The translations under genes were made by a program, and so were the position numbers. Below are positions 18,814 through 27,955 of a DNA stretch of 64,000 bases, piece by piece (positions within the stretch are counted from its first letter, which is position 1; each line of letters starts with the position of its first letter). Origin of the DNA: Candidatus Pelagibacter sp. FZCC0015. GTDB lineage: Bacteria; Pseudomonadota; Alphaproteobacteria; Pelagibacterales; Pelagibacteraceae. Under the pieces are notes generated by a model. The model saw only the letters and a program-made list of their open reading frames with translations. It did not search any database and was not told the origin of the DNA. The stretch lies in contig NZ_CP031125.1 of NCBI RefSeq assembly GCF_007833635.1, positions 124,001-188,000 on the forward strand, read 5' to 3'.

Positions 18814-20292
18814 TTATGCCAAAGTTTTTTTAATTGCTTGCTGCCAACCTTGCAATAAATGATTTCTAATTTTTTTGTTAATTTTTGGCCTAAAAGCTTT
18901 ATCTTTTTTCCATATATTTTTAATCTGATTTAATGATTTGAATTCTCCTACTTGATAACCTGCAAGCAAGGCGGCTCCAAGAGCAGTGGTTTCTAAGACT
19001 TTCGGTCGAATTACTTTTAGATTAATCACATCTGCCAAAAATTGTGAAAACCAATTATTAGCTACCATGCCCCCATCAATCTTTACTATCCTGGGCTTTA
19101 AACCATCTTTATTCATTGAATAAAATAAATCATAACTTTGATAAGCCACTGACTCGACTGTTGCTCGAACTAAAGTTTTCCAATCACTATCTCTTGTAAG
19201 TCCTGTTATTAAACCCCTTGCATCAGGTCTCCAATAAGGTGCGCCTATTCCACTAAAAGCTGGGACAACATAAACTTCATTATTGCTTTTTGTTGATTTA
19301 GCTATTTTTTCAGTTTCATACGCATTATTAATTAGTTTAATTTTATCTCTTAACCATTGTACGCCCGCTCCTGCTATAAAAATAGATCCTTCAAGAGCAT
19401 AGGTAGTCTTATTATTCAATCGATAACAAATTGTAGTTAATAACTTATTTTTTGAATTTATTTTTTTTGATCCAGTGTTCATTATTATAAAAGCACCAGT
19501 GCCATAAGTACTTTTTATAGATCCTTTTTCAAAACAAGCTTGACCTACAGCAGCTGCTTGTTGATCTCCTAGAACAGCTGAAATAGGTATTTCTTTTCCT
19601 ATAACTCTATTGTCTGTTTTTCCAAAATTATCTGCAGAATTTTTTACCTCTGGCAAGATACTCTTTGGAATTTTTAATTTCTGTAAAATTTCATTATCCC
19701 ATTTATTGTTATTAATATTAAACAACATAGTTCTACTTGCGTTGGTAGCTTCGGTTAAATGCTGTTTACCTTTAGTTAATTTCCAGATTAAGAAGGTATC
19801 TACTGTACCAAATAATAAATTATTAGTTTTTAATAACTTTTTTGAAACTTTTATATTATCTAAAATCCATTTTATTTTAGTGGCAGAAAAATAAGGATCT
19901 ATGAATAACCCTGTTTTTTCTCTAAAAGTATTTTCATAATTTTTATTCTTTAGAGATTTACAATATTCCTGCGTTCTTCTATCTTGCCAAACGATTGCAT
20001 TATAAACAGGTTTTCCAGTTTTTTTATTCCACAAAATTGTAGTTTCTCTTTGGTTTGTAATTCCAATAGTAAGTATATGACCTTTTAAACTTTTAGCTTT
20101 TTTAATTACTTGTTTTAGTGCTTTAATTGTTGTCGACCAAATTTCATTTGGATTATGTTCTACCCAGCCATTTTTAGGAAAGTATTGTTTAAATTCATAT
20201 TGTGAAATAAATTTAATGTTCCCTTTAGTATCGAACAAAACAACTCTCGAAGAGGTTGTTCCTTGATCAATGGAGACAATAAATTTTTTCAA
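18814..20292 (-). CDS. glpK: Glycerol kinase
   Basis: GlpK phosphorylates glycerol to glycerol 3-phosphate. The FGGY-kinase N-terminal phosphate loop SIDQGTTSSRVVLFD is clear, with ILWNKKTGKPVYNAIVWQD, the GDQQAAAVGQ loop near residue 247 and TYGTGAF. The C-terminal DGGMVANNWFSQFLAD and TTALGAALLAG segments complete the fold. 492 residues, normal length. It begins only 4 bases after tmoW and precedes gpsA, so glycerol use is apparently co-expressed with osmolyte uptake. No glycerol facilitator gene is visible nearby. Confidence 0.97.
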   Translation of the reverse strand: MKKFIVSIDQGTTSSRVVLFDTKGNIKFISQYEFKQYFPKNGWVEHNPNEIWSTTIKALKQVIKKAKSLKGHILTIGITNQRETTILWNKKTGKPVYNAIVWQDRRTQEYCKSLKNKNYENTFREKTGLFIDPYFSATKIKWILDNIKVSKKLLKTNNLLFGTVDTFLIWKLTKGKQHLTEATNASRTMLFNINNNKWDNEILQKLKIPKSILPEVKNSADNFGKTDNRVIGKEIPISAVLGDQQAAAVGQACFEKGSIKSTYGTGAFIIMNTGSKKINSKNKLLTTICYRLNNKTTYALEGSIFIAGAGVQWLRDKIKLINNAYETEKIAKSTKSNNEVYVVPAFSGIGAPYWRPDARGLITGLTRDSDWKTLVRATVESVAYQSYDLFYSMNKDGLKPRIVKIDGGMVANNWFSQFLADVINLKVIRPKVLETTALGAALLAGYQVGEFKSLNQIKNIWKKDKAFRPKINKKIRNHLLQGWQQAIKKTLA

Positions 20293-20296
20293 AATT

Positions 20297-22450
20297 CTAA
20301 GCTATGCCAAGATGTTTTTTTCTTTTCTCAACCCAAGTTCTAATCAAATTATCAAAGATCAATCCTATAAACGCAACACAGACACCTAGAGTTAAACCAA
20401 TTCCTGCTCCATTTTTATCTGAAAGTGCTTTTAAAATGTATTGTCCAAGATCTTCTGTTCCAATGAAGGCTCCAATTATCACCATAAATAATGCAAAAAC
20501 TATTGTTTGATTCAAACCAAGCATCATGTGTGGAAATGCTAATGGAAATTCAATTTTTGTTAATCTTTGAAATTTATTTACACCAGACATTGTTGCGGCT
20601 TCATGCAAGCCAACTGGAACACTTCTTAAACCTTCAATTGTATATCTTGTTGCAGGAATTGTGGCATAAACAATTACTGCAATTAATACGGAAGTATCTG
20701 TAATTCCAAAAAGCATCATTACTGGAATTAGATATACAAATGATGGGAATGTTTGAAATATATCACAAACACCTAGCATAAACGCAGCTGATTTTTTATT
20801 TTGAAAACATAATGTTCCAACTGTAAATCCTATTAAACAAGAAATAACTACTCCAAAAGTTGCCATATATAATGTTACTAGCGCTCTATCCCACCATGGA
20901 CTTAGTGCTATAAATAAAGTTAAAGCAGCAACAACTAATGCTGAACGAACTCCTCCAATTAAATATCCAGCCCCAACTGCCAGTACTAATGTAGCTACTG
21001 CAGGCATTCTCAAATATAAAGCTCTCATCGGCTGAAGCACATCTTGAATTAACCATGTATTGAATGCTTTTATATAAACAAAGAAAGTATCAAAAATCCA
21101 ATCAACTCCTTTATTCCAAAAATCTGCTGTTGATATTCCTTTATTATGAGGAATTTCAAACAAGTAATTAAAACTACCTTTGAAAATAAAAGTCCCAACA
21201 TATGCAAGAATTATTCCAATTACGAATGAAGCTGCAAAAAATATTACGTTTTTATTTCTTTGGAAAAATGTCAGATTACCAAAATAATCTGTTTGTTTAT
21301 TTGCCCATGCCAAAGACATTTTATCAAGTAAAATTGCAATTAAACTAATACACAAACCAGCTTCTAGTGCCAACCCTATATTGAGTTGATTAAGTGCTAA
21401 CAACAAATTAAATCCTAATCCTTTCGCGCCAATGAACGCAGATATAACTGCCATTGAAAAACAAACCATAATAACTTGGTTAACTCCAATTAAAATATCT
21501 CTTCTTGCTGTTGGAATTAGTACCTTGAACATTAATTGCCAATTGGTACAACCACTCATTCTTCCAGCTTCAATAACTTCTGGCGGTATGGCTCTTAAGC
21601 CTAAAATTGTAAGTAAAATCATTGGTGGCACTGCAACAACCATTGTAATGATTACAGCAGCATGATCACCAACTCCAAATAAAACAAGGGCAGGAACTAA
21701 TACAGCGTATTGTGGCATAGTCTGCATCACTAGAAGAATTGGGTACAAAGCTTTTTCAACACGTTTGCTTTTGTATGCTGCAATACCCAAGCCTAAACCA
21801 AAAATAAATGAAAGTGGAGCTGCAACAAGTATAAATGAAAGTGTTTGCATTGAAGGTTTCCATTGACCAAATATAGAAATATAGATCATTGTTAAACCTG
21901 CAAATAAAGCCAATCCTTTTCCACTTAATTTATAAGAAAGTATCGCTGCTCCAGCAGCAACAATTGTCCAAGGTAAACCTGGCAATTCTAACCAAGGATA
22001 AGCATCAATAAAATCCCAGCTAGTAAATGCAACAATAGTTTCTAAACCTCCAAGCAAAATCTCTCTAATTAATTCAATTAAAAAAGTCATAAATGAAGTT
22101 AAATTTCTACTTATCTCTAATAATAATGGTCGAGTTTTAAATTCTTGAGTATCTTCGTTCCAAAACTCCATTGGCATCCACTCATTCATTAAGAAAAACA
22201 AGGAGTCGTTTATCCAAATAGGCAGCCATCCTAGAAGTGGAGGCAGTCTCCAAAATACATCGAAGGCATAATACCTAACCTCTTTACCTAAAAAAATGTA
22301 AACACTTTGGTTGGGATCTTTAACAAATTCTGCCTGGCCTCTTATAAATTTATAAGTTTCAGGAACATCAATTGCAAAACATAAAGCAAAAAATACAATT
22401 AACAAAAATAACCATTGGAATAATTTTGGATATTTTTTTAAATACTCCAT
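20297..22450 (-). CDS. tmoW: TMAO/glycine betaine ABC transporter permease, tandem-domain
   Basis: A 717-residue inner-membrane permease containing two ProW-type domains in one chain. The cytoplasmic coupling loop appears twice: RAIPPEVIEAGRMSGC in the first half and RSVPVGLHEAATMSGV in the second. Each is followed by the usual GAKGLG / GTEDLG ending. More than twelve hydrophobic segments are visible. Classic ProW is about half this length, so this is a duplication-fusion, as also seen in marine TmoW-type proteins. It is 3 bases downstream of tmoV and continues into glpK. Substrate (TMAO versus glycine betaine) is inferred from the binding protein and neighbours. Confidence 0.88.
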   Translation of the reverse strand: MEYLKKYPKLFQWLFLLIVFFALCFAIDVPETYKFIRGQAEFVKDPNQSVYIFLGKEVRYYAFDVFWRLPPLLGWLPIWINDSLFFLMNEWMPMEFWNEDTQEFKTRPLLLEISRNLTSFMTFLIELIREILLGGLETIVAFTSWDFIDAYPWLELPGLPWTIVAAGAAILSYKLSGKGLALFAGLTMIYISIFGQWKPSMQTLSFILVAAPLSFIFGLGLGIAAYKSKRVEKALYPILLVMQTMPQYAVLVPALVLFGVGDHAAVIITMVVAVPPMILLTILGLRAIPPEVIEAGRMSGCTNWQLMFKVLIPTARRDILIGVNQVIMVCFSMAVISAFIGAKGLGFNLLLALNQLNIGLALEAGLCISLIAILLDKMSLAWANKQTDYFGNLTFFQRNKNVIFFAASFVIGIILAYVGTFIFKGSFNYLFEIPHNKGISTADFWNKGVDWIFDTFFVYIKAFNTWLIQDVLQPMRALYLRMPAVATLVLAVGAGYLIGGVRSALVVAALTLFIALSPWWDRALVTLYMATFGVVISCLIGFTVGTLCFQNKKSAAFMLGVCDIFQTFPSFVYLIPVMMLFGITDTSVLIAVIVYATIPATRYTIEGLRSVPVGLHEAATMSGVNKFQRLTKIEFPLAFPHMMLGLNQTIVFALFMVIIGAFIGTEDLGQYILKALSDKNGAGIGLTLGVCVAFIGLIFDNLIRTWVEKRKKHLGIA

Positions 22451-22453
22451 ATT

Positions 22454-23485
22454 TTAACTACCGTTGTTTCTTCCTCCAAAAACTGTATCAATTATTTTTG
22501 AAGGTTTAATTGATCCTACAATATTATTATTTGAATCAACTACTCCTACTAATTTTTCTTGAGTAAGTATTTTCTCTGCAACATTTTCTATAATTTCATC
22601 TTTTGATACTTTTAAATCTCCTAAATTATCTTTACTTGAAGCATCCATTACATCCTCAATAATCAAAACTTTCTCCCTCGGTACTTCTTCAGTAAACTTT
22701 CTTACATATTCTGTTGCAGGATTTAATACAATGTTTGCAGGAGTGTCTAATTGTTCAATTATACCATCTTTCATAATCGCTATACGATCAGCTAACTTCA
22801 AGGCCTCATCAAAATCATGGGTAATGAACATAATTGTTTTTTGTAATTTTTCCTGAAGTCTTAAAAACTCATCCTGCATTTCTTTTCTTATCAATGGGTC
22901 TAAAGCAGAAAAAGGTTCGTCTAAAAACCATATATCTGGTTCCACAGCTAATGATCTTGCGATCCCTACCCTTTGTTGTTGTCCACCTGAAAGCTCTCTT
23001 GGAAAATAGTTTTCTCTTCCATCAAGTCCAACTAGCTTTACCATTTCCATTGCTCTACTAATGCTCTCATCAGTATTAGTGCCTTTGATCTGCAATGGGA
23101 AAGCAATGTTTTCAACAACTGTTTTATGAGGCAACAATGCAAAGCTTTGAAACACCATTCCCATTTTATTTCTTCTAAGCTCAATAAGCTCTTTATTGTT
23201 TAATTCTAATAAATCTTGACCTTCGATAAAAATTTTTCCACCGGTAGCATCCGTTAATCTTGAAATACATCTAAGAAGTGTTGATTTACCTGAGCCAGAC
23301 AAACCCATTACTACTAACATTTCTCCTTTTGCAACTTCAAAAGAAGCATTGTTAACTCCAACTATACATCCTTTTTCTTGAAAAGTTTTTGCATCTACAT
23401 TTCCGTTAGATTCTTCAAGCATCTTTTTGGCATTTTCTCCAAAAATTTTATAAACCGACTCGCATTTGATTACAGTCTCAGACAT
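22454..23485 (-). CDS. tmoV: TMAO/glycine betaine ABC transporter ATP-binding protein
   Basis: A 343-residue ProV/OpuAA-type ATPase. Walker A GLSGSGKSTLLRC near residue 62, signature LSGGQQQRV near residue 165, Walker B WFLDEPFSALD and the switch histidine in ITHDFDEA are all intact. The segment EQLDTPANIVLNPATEYVRKF is characteristic of osmolyte importers. The C-terminal 70 residues resemble a shortened CBS-like region (VGVVDSNNNIVGSI), which in relatives senses ionic strength. It sits upstream of the permease gene and 65 bases downstream of an unusual pair of small genes. Confidence 0.93.
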   Translation of the reverse strand: MSETVIKCESVYKIFGENAKKMLEESNGNVDAKTFQEKGCIVGVNNASFEVAKGEMLVVMGLSGSGKSTLLRCISRLTDATGGKIFIEGQDLLELNNKELIELRRNKMGMVFQSFALLPHKTVVENIAFPLQIKGTNTDESISRAMEMVKLVGLDGRENYFPRELSGGQQQRVGIARSLAVEPDIWFLDEPFSALDPLIRKEMQDEFLRLQEKLQKTIMFITHDFDEALKLADRIAIMKDGIIEQLDTPANIVLNPATEYVRKFTEEVPREKVLIIEDVMDASSKDNLGDLKVSKDEIIENVAEKILTQEKLVGVVDSNNNIVGSIKPSKIIDTVFGGRNNGS

Positions 23486-23550
23486 AAATTGTTTTAAAGT
23501 TATATTAAATTCTATAAAATTAAAATGTTAATAATTGTTGCCTTTCCTCA

Positions 23551-24102
23551 TTAAAAATTTTTAATAAAATAAACTCTAGTATCAATTCCGGTACTTAAAA
23601 AACTTAAAGCTTCTCCACTTATAGTAATACTTTCATTAACACCTACGTTATTTCCACTAACTGTAAAACCCGCAAAACATTTACTTTTTTCTTCATCCCA
23701 TTTAACAAAAGTCTCATCAATTTTATTTCCATTAATTGTATATAGCTCATGTGCTCTAAAATTTAAGAAATTAGCACCCATTATTGCTCTTTGTGGAATT
23801 AGTTTAGTAGCCTTGCATACTTTCTCATATACCTCATCAGTCAGTTTATAATGATCTGTACCGTCAAATGAGACCAATATACCAGAAGGTAATTTAGATA
23901 TTAGTTCGCTAAGTTTTTTTTCTTCAGCAATTCTCTCCTCCTCTAACTTCATTCTTTTTACTAAATCATCACCCTGTCCAAAAATTCCATTTAAAATGCT
24001 AAAAGACATAATTACTATAAGAGTAATAATTATGAGACCAATAAATTGCCTTAGAGACTCAGGTAAATCTTTTATTTTATTAATATAATTTTCTTTTGAC
24101 AT
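23551..24102 (-). CDS. Unknown membrane-anchored protein within the transporter operon
   Basis: I do not recognise it. The 183-residue protein has a short cytoplasmic N-terminus, one membrane helix at about residues 19-40 (FIGLIIITLIVIMSFSIL), a charged coiled-coil-like stretch (RMKLEEERIAEEKKLSELI), then about 110 residues that would lie in the periplasm. Two cysteines (in YEKVCKATK and KSKCFAGF) could form a disulfide. It overlaps the MORN gene by one base and lies between tmoX and tmoV, a position normally without extra genes. A role as a transporter accessory is possible but unproven. Confidence 0.7.
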   Translation of the reverse strand: MSKENYINKIKDLPESLRQFIGLIIITLIVIMSFSILNGIFGQGDDLVKRMKLEEERIAEEKKLSELISKLPSGILVSFDGTDHYKLTDEVYEKVCKATKLIPQRAIMGANFLNFRAHELYTINGNKIDETFVKWDEEKSKCFAGFTVSGNNVGVNESITISGEALSFLSTGIDTRVYFIKNF

Positions 24103-24479
24103 TATTCTTGTAACTTACCGTTTTTCCAAATACCTGTTTTTTGTTTTCCATCTGCCCAGGTAAATGTTCCTTGGCCATTCATAAAACCTTTAGACCACTC
24201 TCCTTCGTAGGTAGACCCATCAGGAAAAACTAAAGTTCCCTTTCCGCTCCATTCACTATTTTTAAATTCCCCTTTATAGATATAACCATTAGGCCAGGTT
24301 TCGACACCTTGACCTTGTTTTTTAGTATTAACCCATTCCCCTTCATAAGTAGTTTTATCGGTGTAAACCCATTTACCAAAACCATTTTCACAGTTACCTT
24401 CTTTGCAGCCAGTGCTTCTTGCTAAAACTGATGAGCAGATCAAAAAACTAAAAAATATTATAAGAGAGTATTTTTTCAT
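24102..24479 (-). CDS. Secreted MORN-repeat protein
   Basis: The 125-residue product starts with a signal peptide (MKKYSLIIFFSFLICSSVLA) followed by a small cysteine pair (GCKEGNC) and about four MORN repeats, seen as TYEGEW, IYKGEF, TYEGEWSKG and TGIWKNGK with the typical glycine-rich spacing. MORN sheets bind proteins or membranes. It likely acts in the periplasm or at the membrane. It is the first gene after the strong terminator behind tmoX and is coupled by a one-base overlap to the next membrane protein. No known transporter requires such a protein. Confidence 0.85.
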   Translation of the reverse strand: MKKYSLIIFFSFLICSSVLARSTGCKEGNCENGFGKWVYTDKTTYEGEWVNTKKQGQGVETWPNGYIYKGEFKNSEWSGKGTLVFPDGSTYEGEWSKGFMNGQGTFTWADGKQKTGIWKNGKLQE

Positions 24480-24504
24480 TGTAACATTTTACACATATTG
24501 AATT

Positions 24505-24535
24505 AAAAAAAAATCCCCCCCAACGAAGTTGGGGG
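24505..24535 (-). terminator. Strong intrinsic terminator behind tmoX
   Basis: Read on the minus strand, an 8-bp GC-rich stem (CCCCCAAC pairing GTTGGGGG, tight UUC loop) is followed within a few bases by nine T residues. It lies between the tmoX stop and the MORN gene start. It should make the binding protein transcript much more abundant than the downstream tmoV/tmoW transcript, by partial readthrough. Confidence 0.9.
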
Positions 24536-24561
24536 AGATCTTTAATTTTTAACTATAATCC

Positions 24562-25506
24562 TTATTTAGTAAATGCTTGCCAAACTGACTTGTTATCAGC
24601 TAACCATTTTTTAGCTGCATCTTCGTGAGTCATTTTGTCAACGTCAACTAAAGCTGCCATTGCACCAATTTGACTTGTAGAGAATGACATTTTTTTGAAC
24701 GCTGCTGCTGCATCAGGATGAGTTTTTGGGAAATCCTCATGAACTGCTTTTTTCAAGTATCCATCAGGAGAACCACATTTACCATCTCCACCATCTTCTG
24801 GTCTGCAACCAGCTGTGTATGGAGGGAAGTCAATAAATGTAAAACCAGCACCATCTGTAAAGTTTGGCGTCCAGTTGAAGATAATTGTTCCTCTTCCTTC
24901 TTTTTCTGCTGCAGATAACTCTGCCCAAAGTGCATCAGCACTTCCAGCAAATTTAACCCACCATAAATCACCTAAACCAAGTGCATCAACTCTTTGTGGA
25001 ATTAAGTCACCATGCCAAGTTTGTGGACCTTCCAACATTCTTCCTTTTCCATCTGGAGAGTCAGGTGTTGTAAAGTTTTTTGCGCAATCTGGATTTTTTA
25101 AAGCTGTCCAATCTGGTAGACCTGGGCATAATCCTTTTTCAGCAACCCAGTTTGGATATCCCATATCCTCAAGAGTTCTTGCTTCATGATCACCCCAATC
25201 TAATAAACCACCTTTATCTAAAGCAGTAGTAAAAGATTTACCGAATGCAGATTCCCATACCTCGTGAGATATAGTTACATCTCCAATTCTAATTGATTCA
25301 TAAACTGCTTGTGAGTCAGCGTTTACATATTTTACGTTATTACCCATACTTTCGAAAATTCCACCAATAACATAAGCCATTACAATTTGACTTGACCAGT
25401 TATGTGTTGGGATCACGATGGGCTTTTTGCTATCAGCATTTGAAATTCCTGCAAAACTTACAACAGAAATAACTAGAGCAGATAGTAAAGATATTATTTT
25501 TTTCAT
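24562..25506 (-). CDS. tmoX: TMAO/glycine betaine-binding periplasmic protein
   Basis: A 314-residue OpuAC/ProX-type substrate-binding protein with a clear signal peptide cut near SNADSKK. Tryptophans that could form the quaternary-amine cage are in THNWSSQ, HEVWES, YPNWVAEKG, QTWHGD and FNWTPNF. GLCPGLPDWTAL and the C-terminal cysteine loop (CRPEDGGDGKCG) look like marine TmoX, although a glycine betaine specificity would show similar features. It has its own promoter and terminator. A strong GGGG ribosome site precedes the ATG. It is divergent from tdm, the expected consumer of TMAO. Confidence 0.85.
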   Translation of the reverse strand: MKKIISLLSALVISVVSFAGISNADSKKPIVIPTHNWSSQIVMAYVIGGIFESMGNNVKYVNADSQAVYESIRIGDVTISHEVWESAFGKSFTTALDKGGLLDWGDHEARTLEDMGYPNWVAEKGLCPGLPDWTALKNPDCAKNFTTPDSPDGKGRMLEGPQTWHGDLIPQRVDALGLGDLWWVKFAGSADALWAELSAAEKEGRGTIIFNWTPNFTDGAGFTFIDFPPYTAGCRPEDGGDGKCGSPDGYLKKAVHEDFPKTHPDAAAAFKKMSFSTSQIGAMAALVDVDKMTHEDAAKKWLADNKSVWQAFTK

Positions 25507-25541
25507 ATATACCCCTCTATTATTAATATATTAATATTGAA

Positions 25542-25570
25542 AGTATGTTCCTATTTAAAGTTATAGTCAA
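25542..25570 (-). promoter_or_regulatory. Sigma-70-type promoter for tmoX
   Basis: On the minus strand TTGACT (25570-25565) and CATACT (25547-25542) are separated by exactly 17 bases, giving a start site near 25535 and a leader of about 30 bases before the tmoX ATG. The leader holds a 16-bp perfect palindrome TATTAATATATTAATA at 25521-25536, right at the predicted start, which could be an operator or chance in AT-rich DNA. Confidence 0.6.
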
Positions 25571-25610
25571 CTCGTTTTGATTATATTATGGTCTCACTTA
25601 AATTTAAAAA

Positions 25611-27950
25611 ATGTTAGGCATAAGCAAAGATATCAAATATCCTGGTTTAAATATCTTACCACCTGGAGTTGAAAGACATGTTGTAAATGGTGGTGGTCTT
25701 ACTGGTTTTCAAATTTTTCCTGATGATGAATTAGAAATAATCAATAATGAAGGAAATCAAATATGTGAGATTATTTGTTTTGGAAAAGATGGAAATTCAG
25801 ATCTTGGAATTTTAAATCTTAAATCAAACAATGAAAAAAACTTTGTAAGAAATATTCTTAGTGGGAATGATGAAACAATTTTAGCTACCAACTATCAATT
25901 AAAAAAAAGAAATTTAAAAATTTCTAATTCAAAATCATCAATTATATTTGATATAGACGCAGAACCTGGTGAAAAAATTAAATTAAAATCAAAAGATAAA
26001 TGTTACGCAATATTTTCAGCACCTGGCGAAGATATGGATGTTACAAAACAAAATCCACCAACTGATTTAACTATATTTGTTAAAAGAGCTAAAATTGTTA
26101 ATGATAAGGAATTAAATGTAATTCCTGATCCTGTTTTCGAACCTGTTTATGAAGAAAATATAAATAAAGAAACTTCAATATCTTATGAGGTTAAAGAAGG
26201 AGATTATATTCAAGTGATAAGTCCAACTGGCAGACAATGTTCTGACTTTGTGGCATTCGATACAAGAAAATTAGAAAAAGGAATTGAAAAAGGATTAGAC
26301 TGGCAAACTACGAGAACATTCATGGGTAATACTTTCCCAGGACCAGGTTTGTTCTCTAAATTTTATGACACAGATCATGAGCCACTTGTTGAAGTAATAA
26401 GAGATACCGTTGGTAAACACGATACTTTTAATCTTGCATGTACTTCAAAATATTATGAAGATGCGGGGTATTTTGGTCACCCAAATTGTTCGGATAATTT
26501 AACTGAAAGCATGTCGAAATATGGTGTTCAGAAACAGAAAGGTTGGCATGCAATTAATTTATTTTTTAACACCTCTGCTGGAGGATTGAATTCTGTTATT
26601 TCTGATGAATCATATTCAAGGCCTGGTGATTATGTAATGTTTAAGGCGTTAAAAGATTTAACAATAGGAACAACTGCATGTCCAAGTGATATAGATCCTT
26701 GTAATTCATGGAATCCTACAAATATATTTGTTAGAACTTACGATAAAAATAAAGAATTTAAAAAGTCATTTGGTTTTAGAATGAAAACAGACTCTGAAAA
26801 TAAACTTACTAGAAATTCTGGCTTTTATGAAAGAACTTCAAAATTAACTAGAAACTTTGTTGATGCTAGAGGATTTTGGCTTCCAAACGATTACACTAAA
26901 CATGGTTTGGTTAATGAGTACAATGCTTGCAGAAATGATGCTGTATTAATTGATCTATCATCACTAAGAAAATTTGAAATAATCGGTCCAGATGCTGAAG
27001 AGTTAATGAACTACACTCTTACAAGAAATATAAAAAAACTTTCTGTTGGGCAGGTTGTGTATTCTGCAATGTGTTACGAAAATGGAATGATGTTCGATGA
27101 TGGAACTCTTTTAAGATTAAGCGAAACAGGTTTTAGATGGATATGTGGAGATGAGTATGGTGGAGAATGGCTAAAAGAAATTGCAAAGAAAAAGAATTTT
27201 AATGCTATTGTTAAAAACTCCACAGATCAAATTAGCAATGTATCTTTGCAAGGTCCAAAAAGTAGAGAAATTTTAAAAAAAATTATCTTTACTCCACCAA
27301 CACAGCCTTCGATAGATGAGCTGGGCTGGTTTAGATTTACAATTTGTAGAATAGAAGAACTTCAAGGTATTCCATTAATTGTTTCTAGAACAGGTTATAC
27401 TGGAGAATTAGGTTATGAAGTTTGGTGCCATCCAAAACATGCTCCCGAAGTTTGGGATAAATTAATGGAAGCAGGTAAAGATGATGGATTGATACCAGCA
27501 GGGTTTGCTGCCTTAGACAAACTAAGAATTGAGGCAGGTTTAATTTTATTTGGCGCAGAGTTTGATGGAGAGCAAGACCCTTTTGAAGCTGGTATTGGTT
27601 TTGCCGTTCCACTGAAAACAAAAGATGATGATTTTATTGGTAAAGAGGAATTGATTAAAAGAAAAGCTAACCCTCAAAAGAAATTGGTAGGCCTAGAACT
27701 TAATGGAAAAGAAATAGCAGGCCACGGAGACTGTGTTCATATTGGAAGATCACAGGTTGGTATAGTTACCAGTGGATGCTTGTCCTCTACTTTGAATAAA
27801 AATATTGCTCTTTGCAGAATAAATGTTCAATACTCAGAAATCGGTACTGAAGTTGAAATAGGTAAAATCGATGGTCATCAAAAAAGGATTGGCGCTAAAG
27901 TTGTTGGTTTTCCATTCTACGATCCAACCAAATCAAGAGTCAGAGCTTAA
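25611..27950 (+). CDS. tdm: Trimethylamine N-oxide demethylase (DUF1989-GcvT fusion)
   Basis: Tdm splits TMAO into dimethylamine and formaldehyde. The 779 residues join an N-terminal DUF1989-type region (about 1-390) and a C-terminal GcvT-like tetrahydrofolate-binding domain (about 410-775, with SRTGYTGELGYEVWC and GLILFGAEFDGEQDPFEAG). The first region has YIQVISPTGRQCSDF and three cysteines at 277, 293 and 357 spaced as in the zinc site reported for Methylocella Tdm, as I recall it. The order and size match known Tdm. It is divergent from tmoX with 104 bases between, and followed at 5 bases by a MarR-like gene. An alternative reading as a generic aminomethyltransferase is less likely in this context. 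Confidence 0.88.
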   Translation: MLGISKDIKYPGLNILPPGVERHVVNGGGLTGFQIFPDDELEIINNEGNQICEIICFGKDGNSDLGILNLKSNNEKNFVRNILSGNDETILATNYQLKKRNLKISNSKSSIIFDIDAEPGEKIKLKSKDKCYAIFSAPGEDMDVTKQNPPTDLTIFVKRAKIVNDKELNVIPDPVFEPVYEENINKETSISYEVKEGDYIQVISPTGRQCSDFVAFDTRKLEKGIEKGLDWQTTRTFMGNTFPGPGLFSKFYDTDHEPLVEVIRDTVGKHDTFNLACTSKYYEDAGYFGHPNCSDNLTESMSKYGVQKQKGWHAINLFFNTSAGGLNSVISDESYSRPGDYVMFKALKDLTIGTTACPSDIDPCNSWNPTNIFVRTYDKNKEFKKSFGFRMKTDSENKLTRNSGFYERTSKLTRNFVDARGFWLPNDYTKHGLVNEYNACRNDAVLIDLSSLRKFEIIGPDAEELMNYTLTRNIKKLSVGQVVYSAMCYENGMMFDDGTLLRLSETGFRWICGDEYGGEWLKEIAKKKNFNAIVKNSTDQISNVSLQGPKSREILKKIIFTPPTQPSIDELGWFRFTICRIEELQGIPLIVSRTGYTGELGYEVWCHPKHAPEVWDKLMEAGKDDGLIPAGFAALDKLRIEAGLILFGAEFDGEQDPFEAGIGFAVPLKTKDDDFIGKEELIKRKANPQKKLVGLELNGKEIAGHGDCVHIGRSQVGIVTSGCLSSTLNKNIALCRINVQYSEIGTEVEIGKIDGHQKRIGAKVVGFPFYDPTKSRVRA

Positions 27951-27955
27951 AAATA

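Noticed and set aside
24815..25189. 124-residue plus-strand frame inside tmoX
   Set aside because: Shadow of the binding-protein gene; proline/serine-rich composition from reverse reading.
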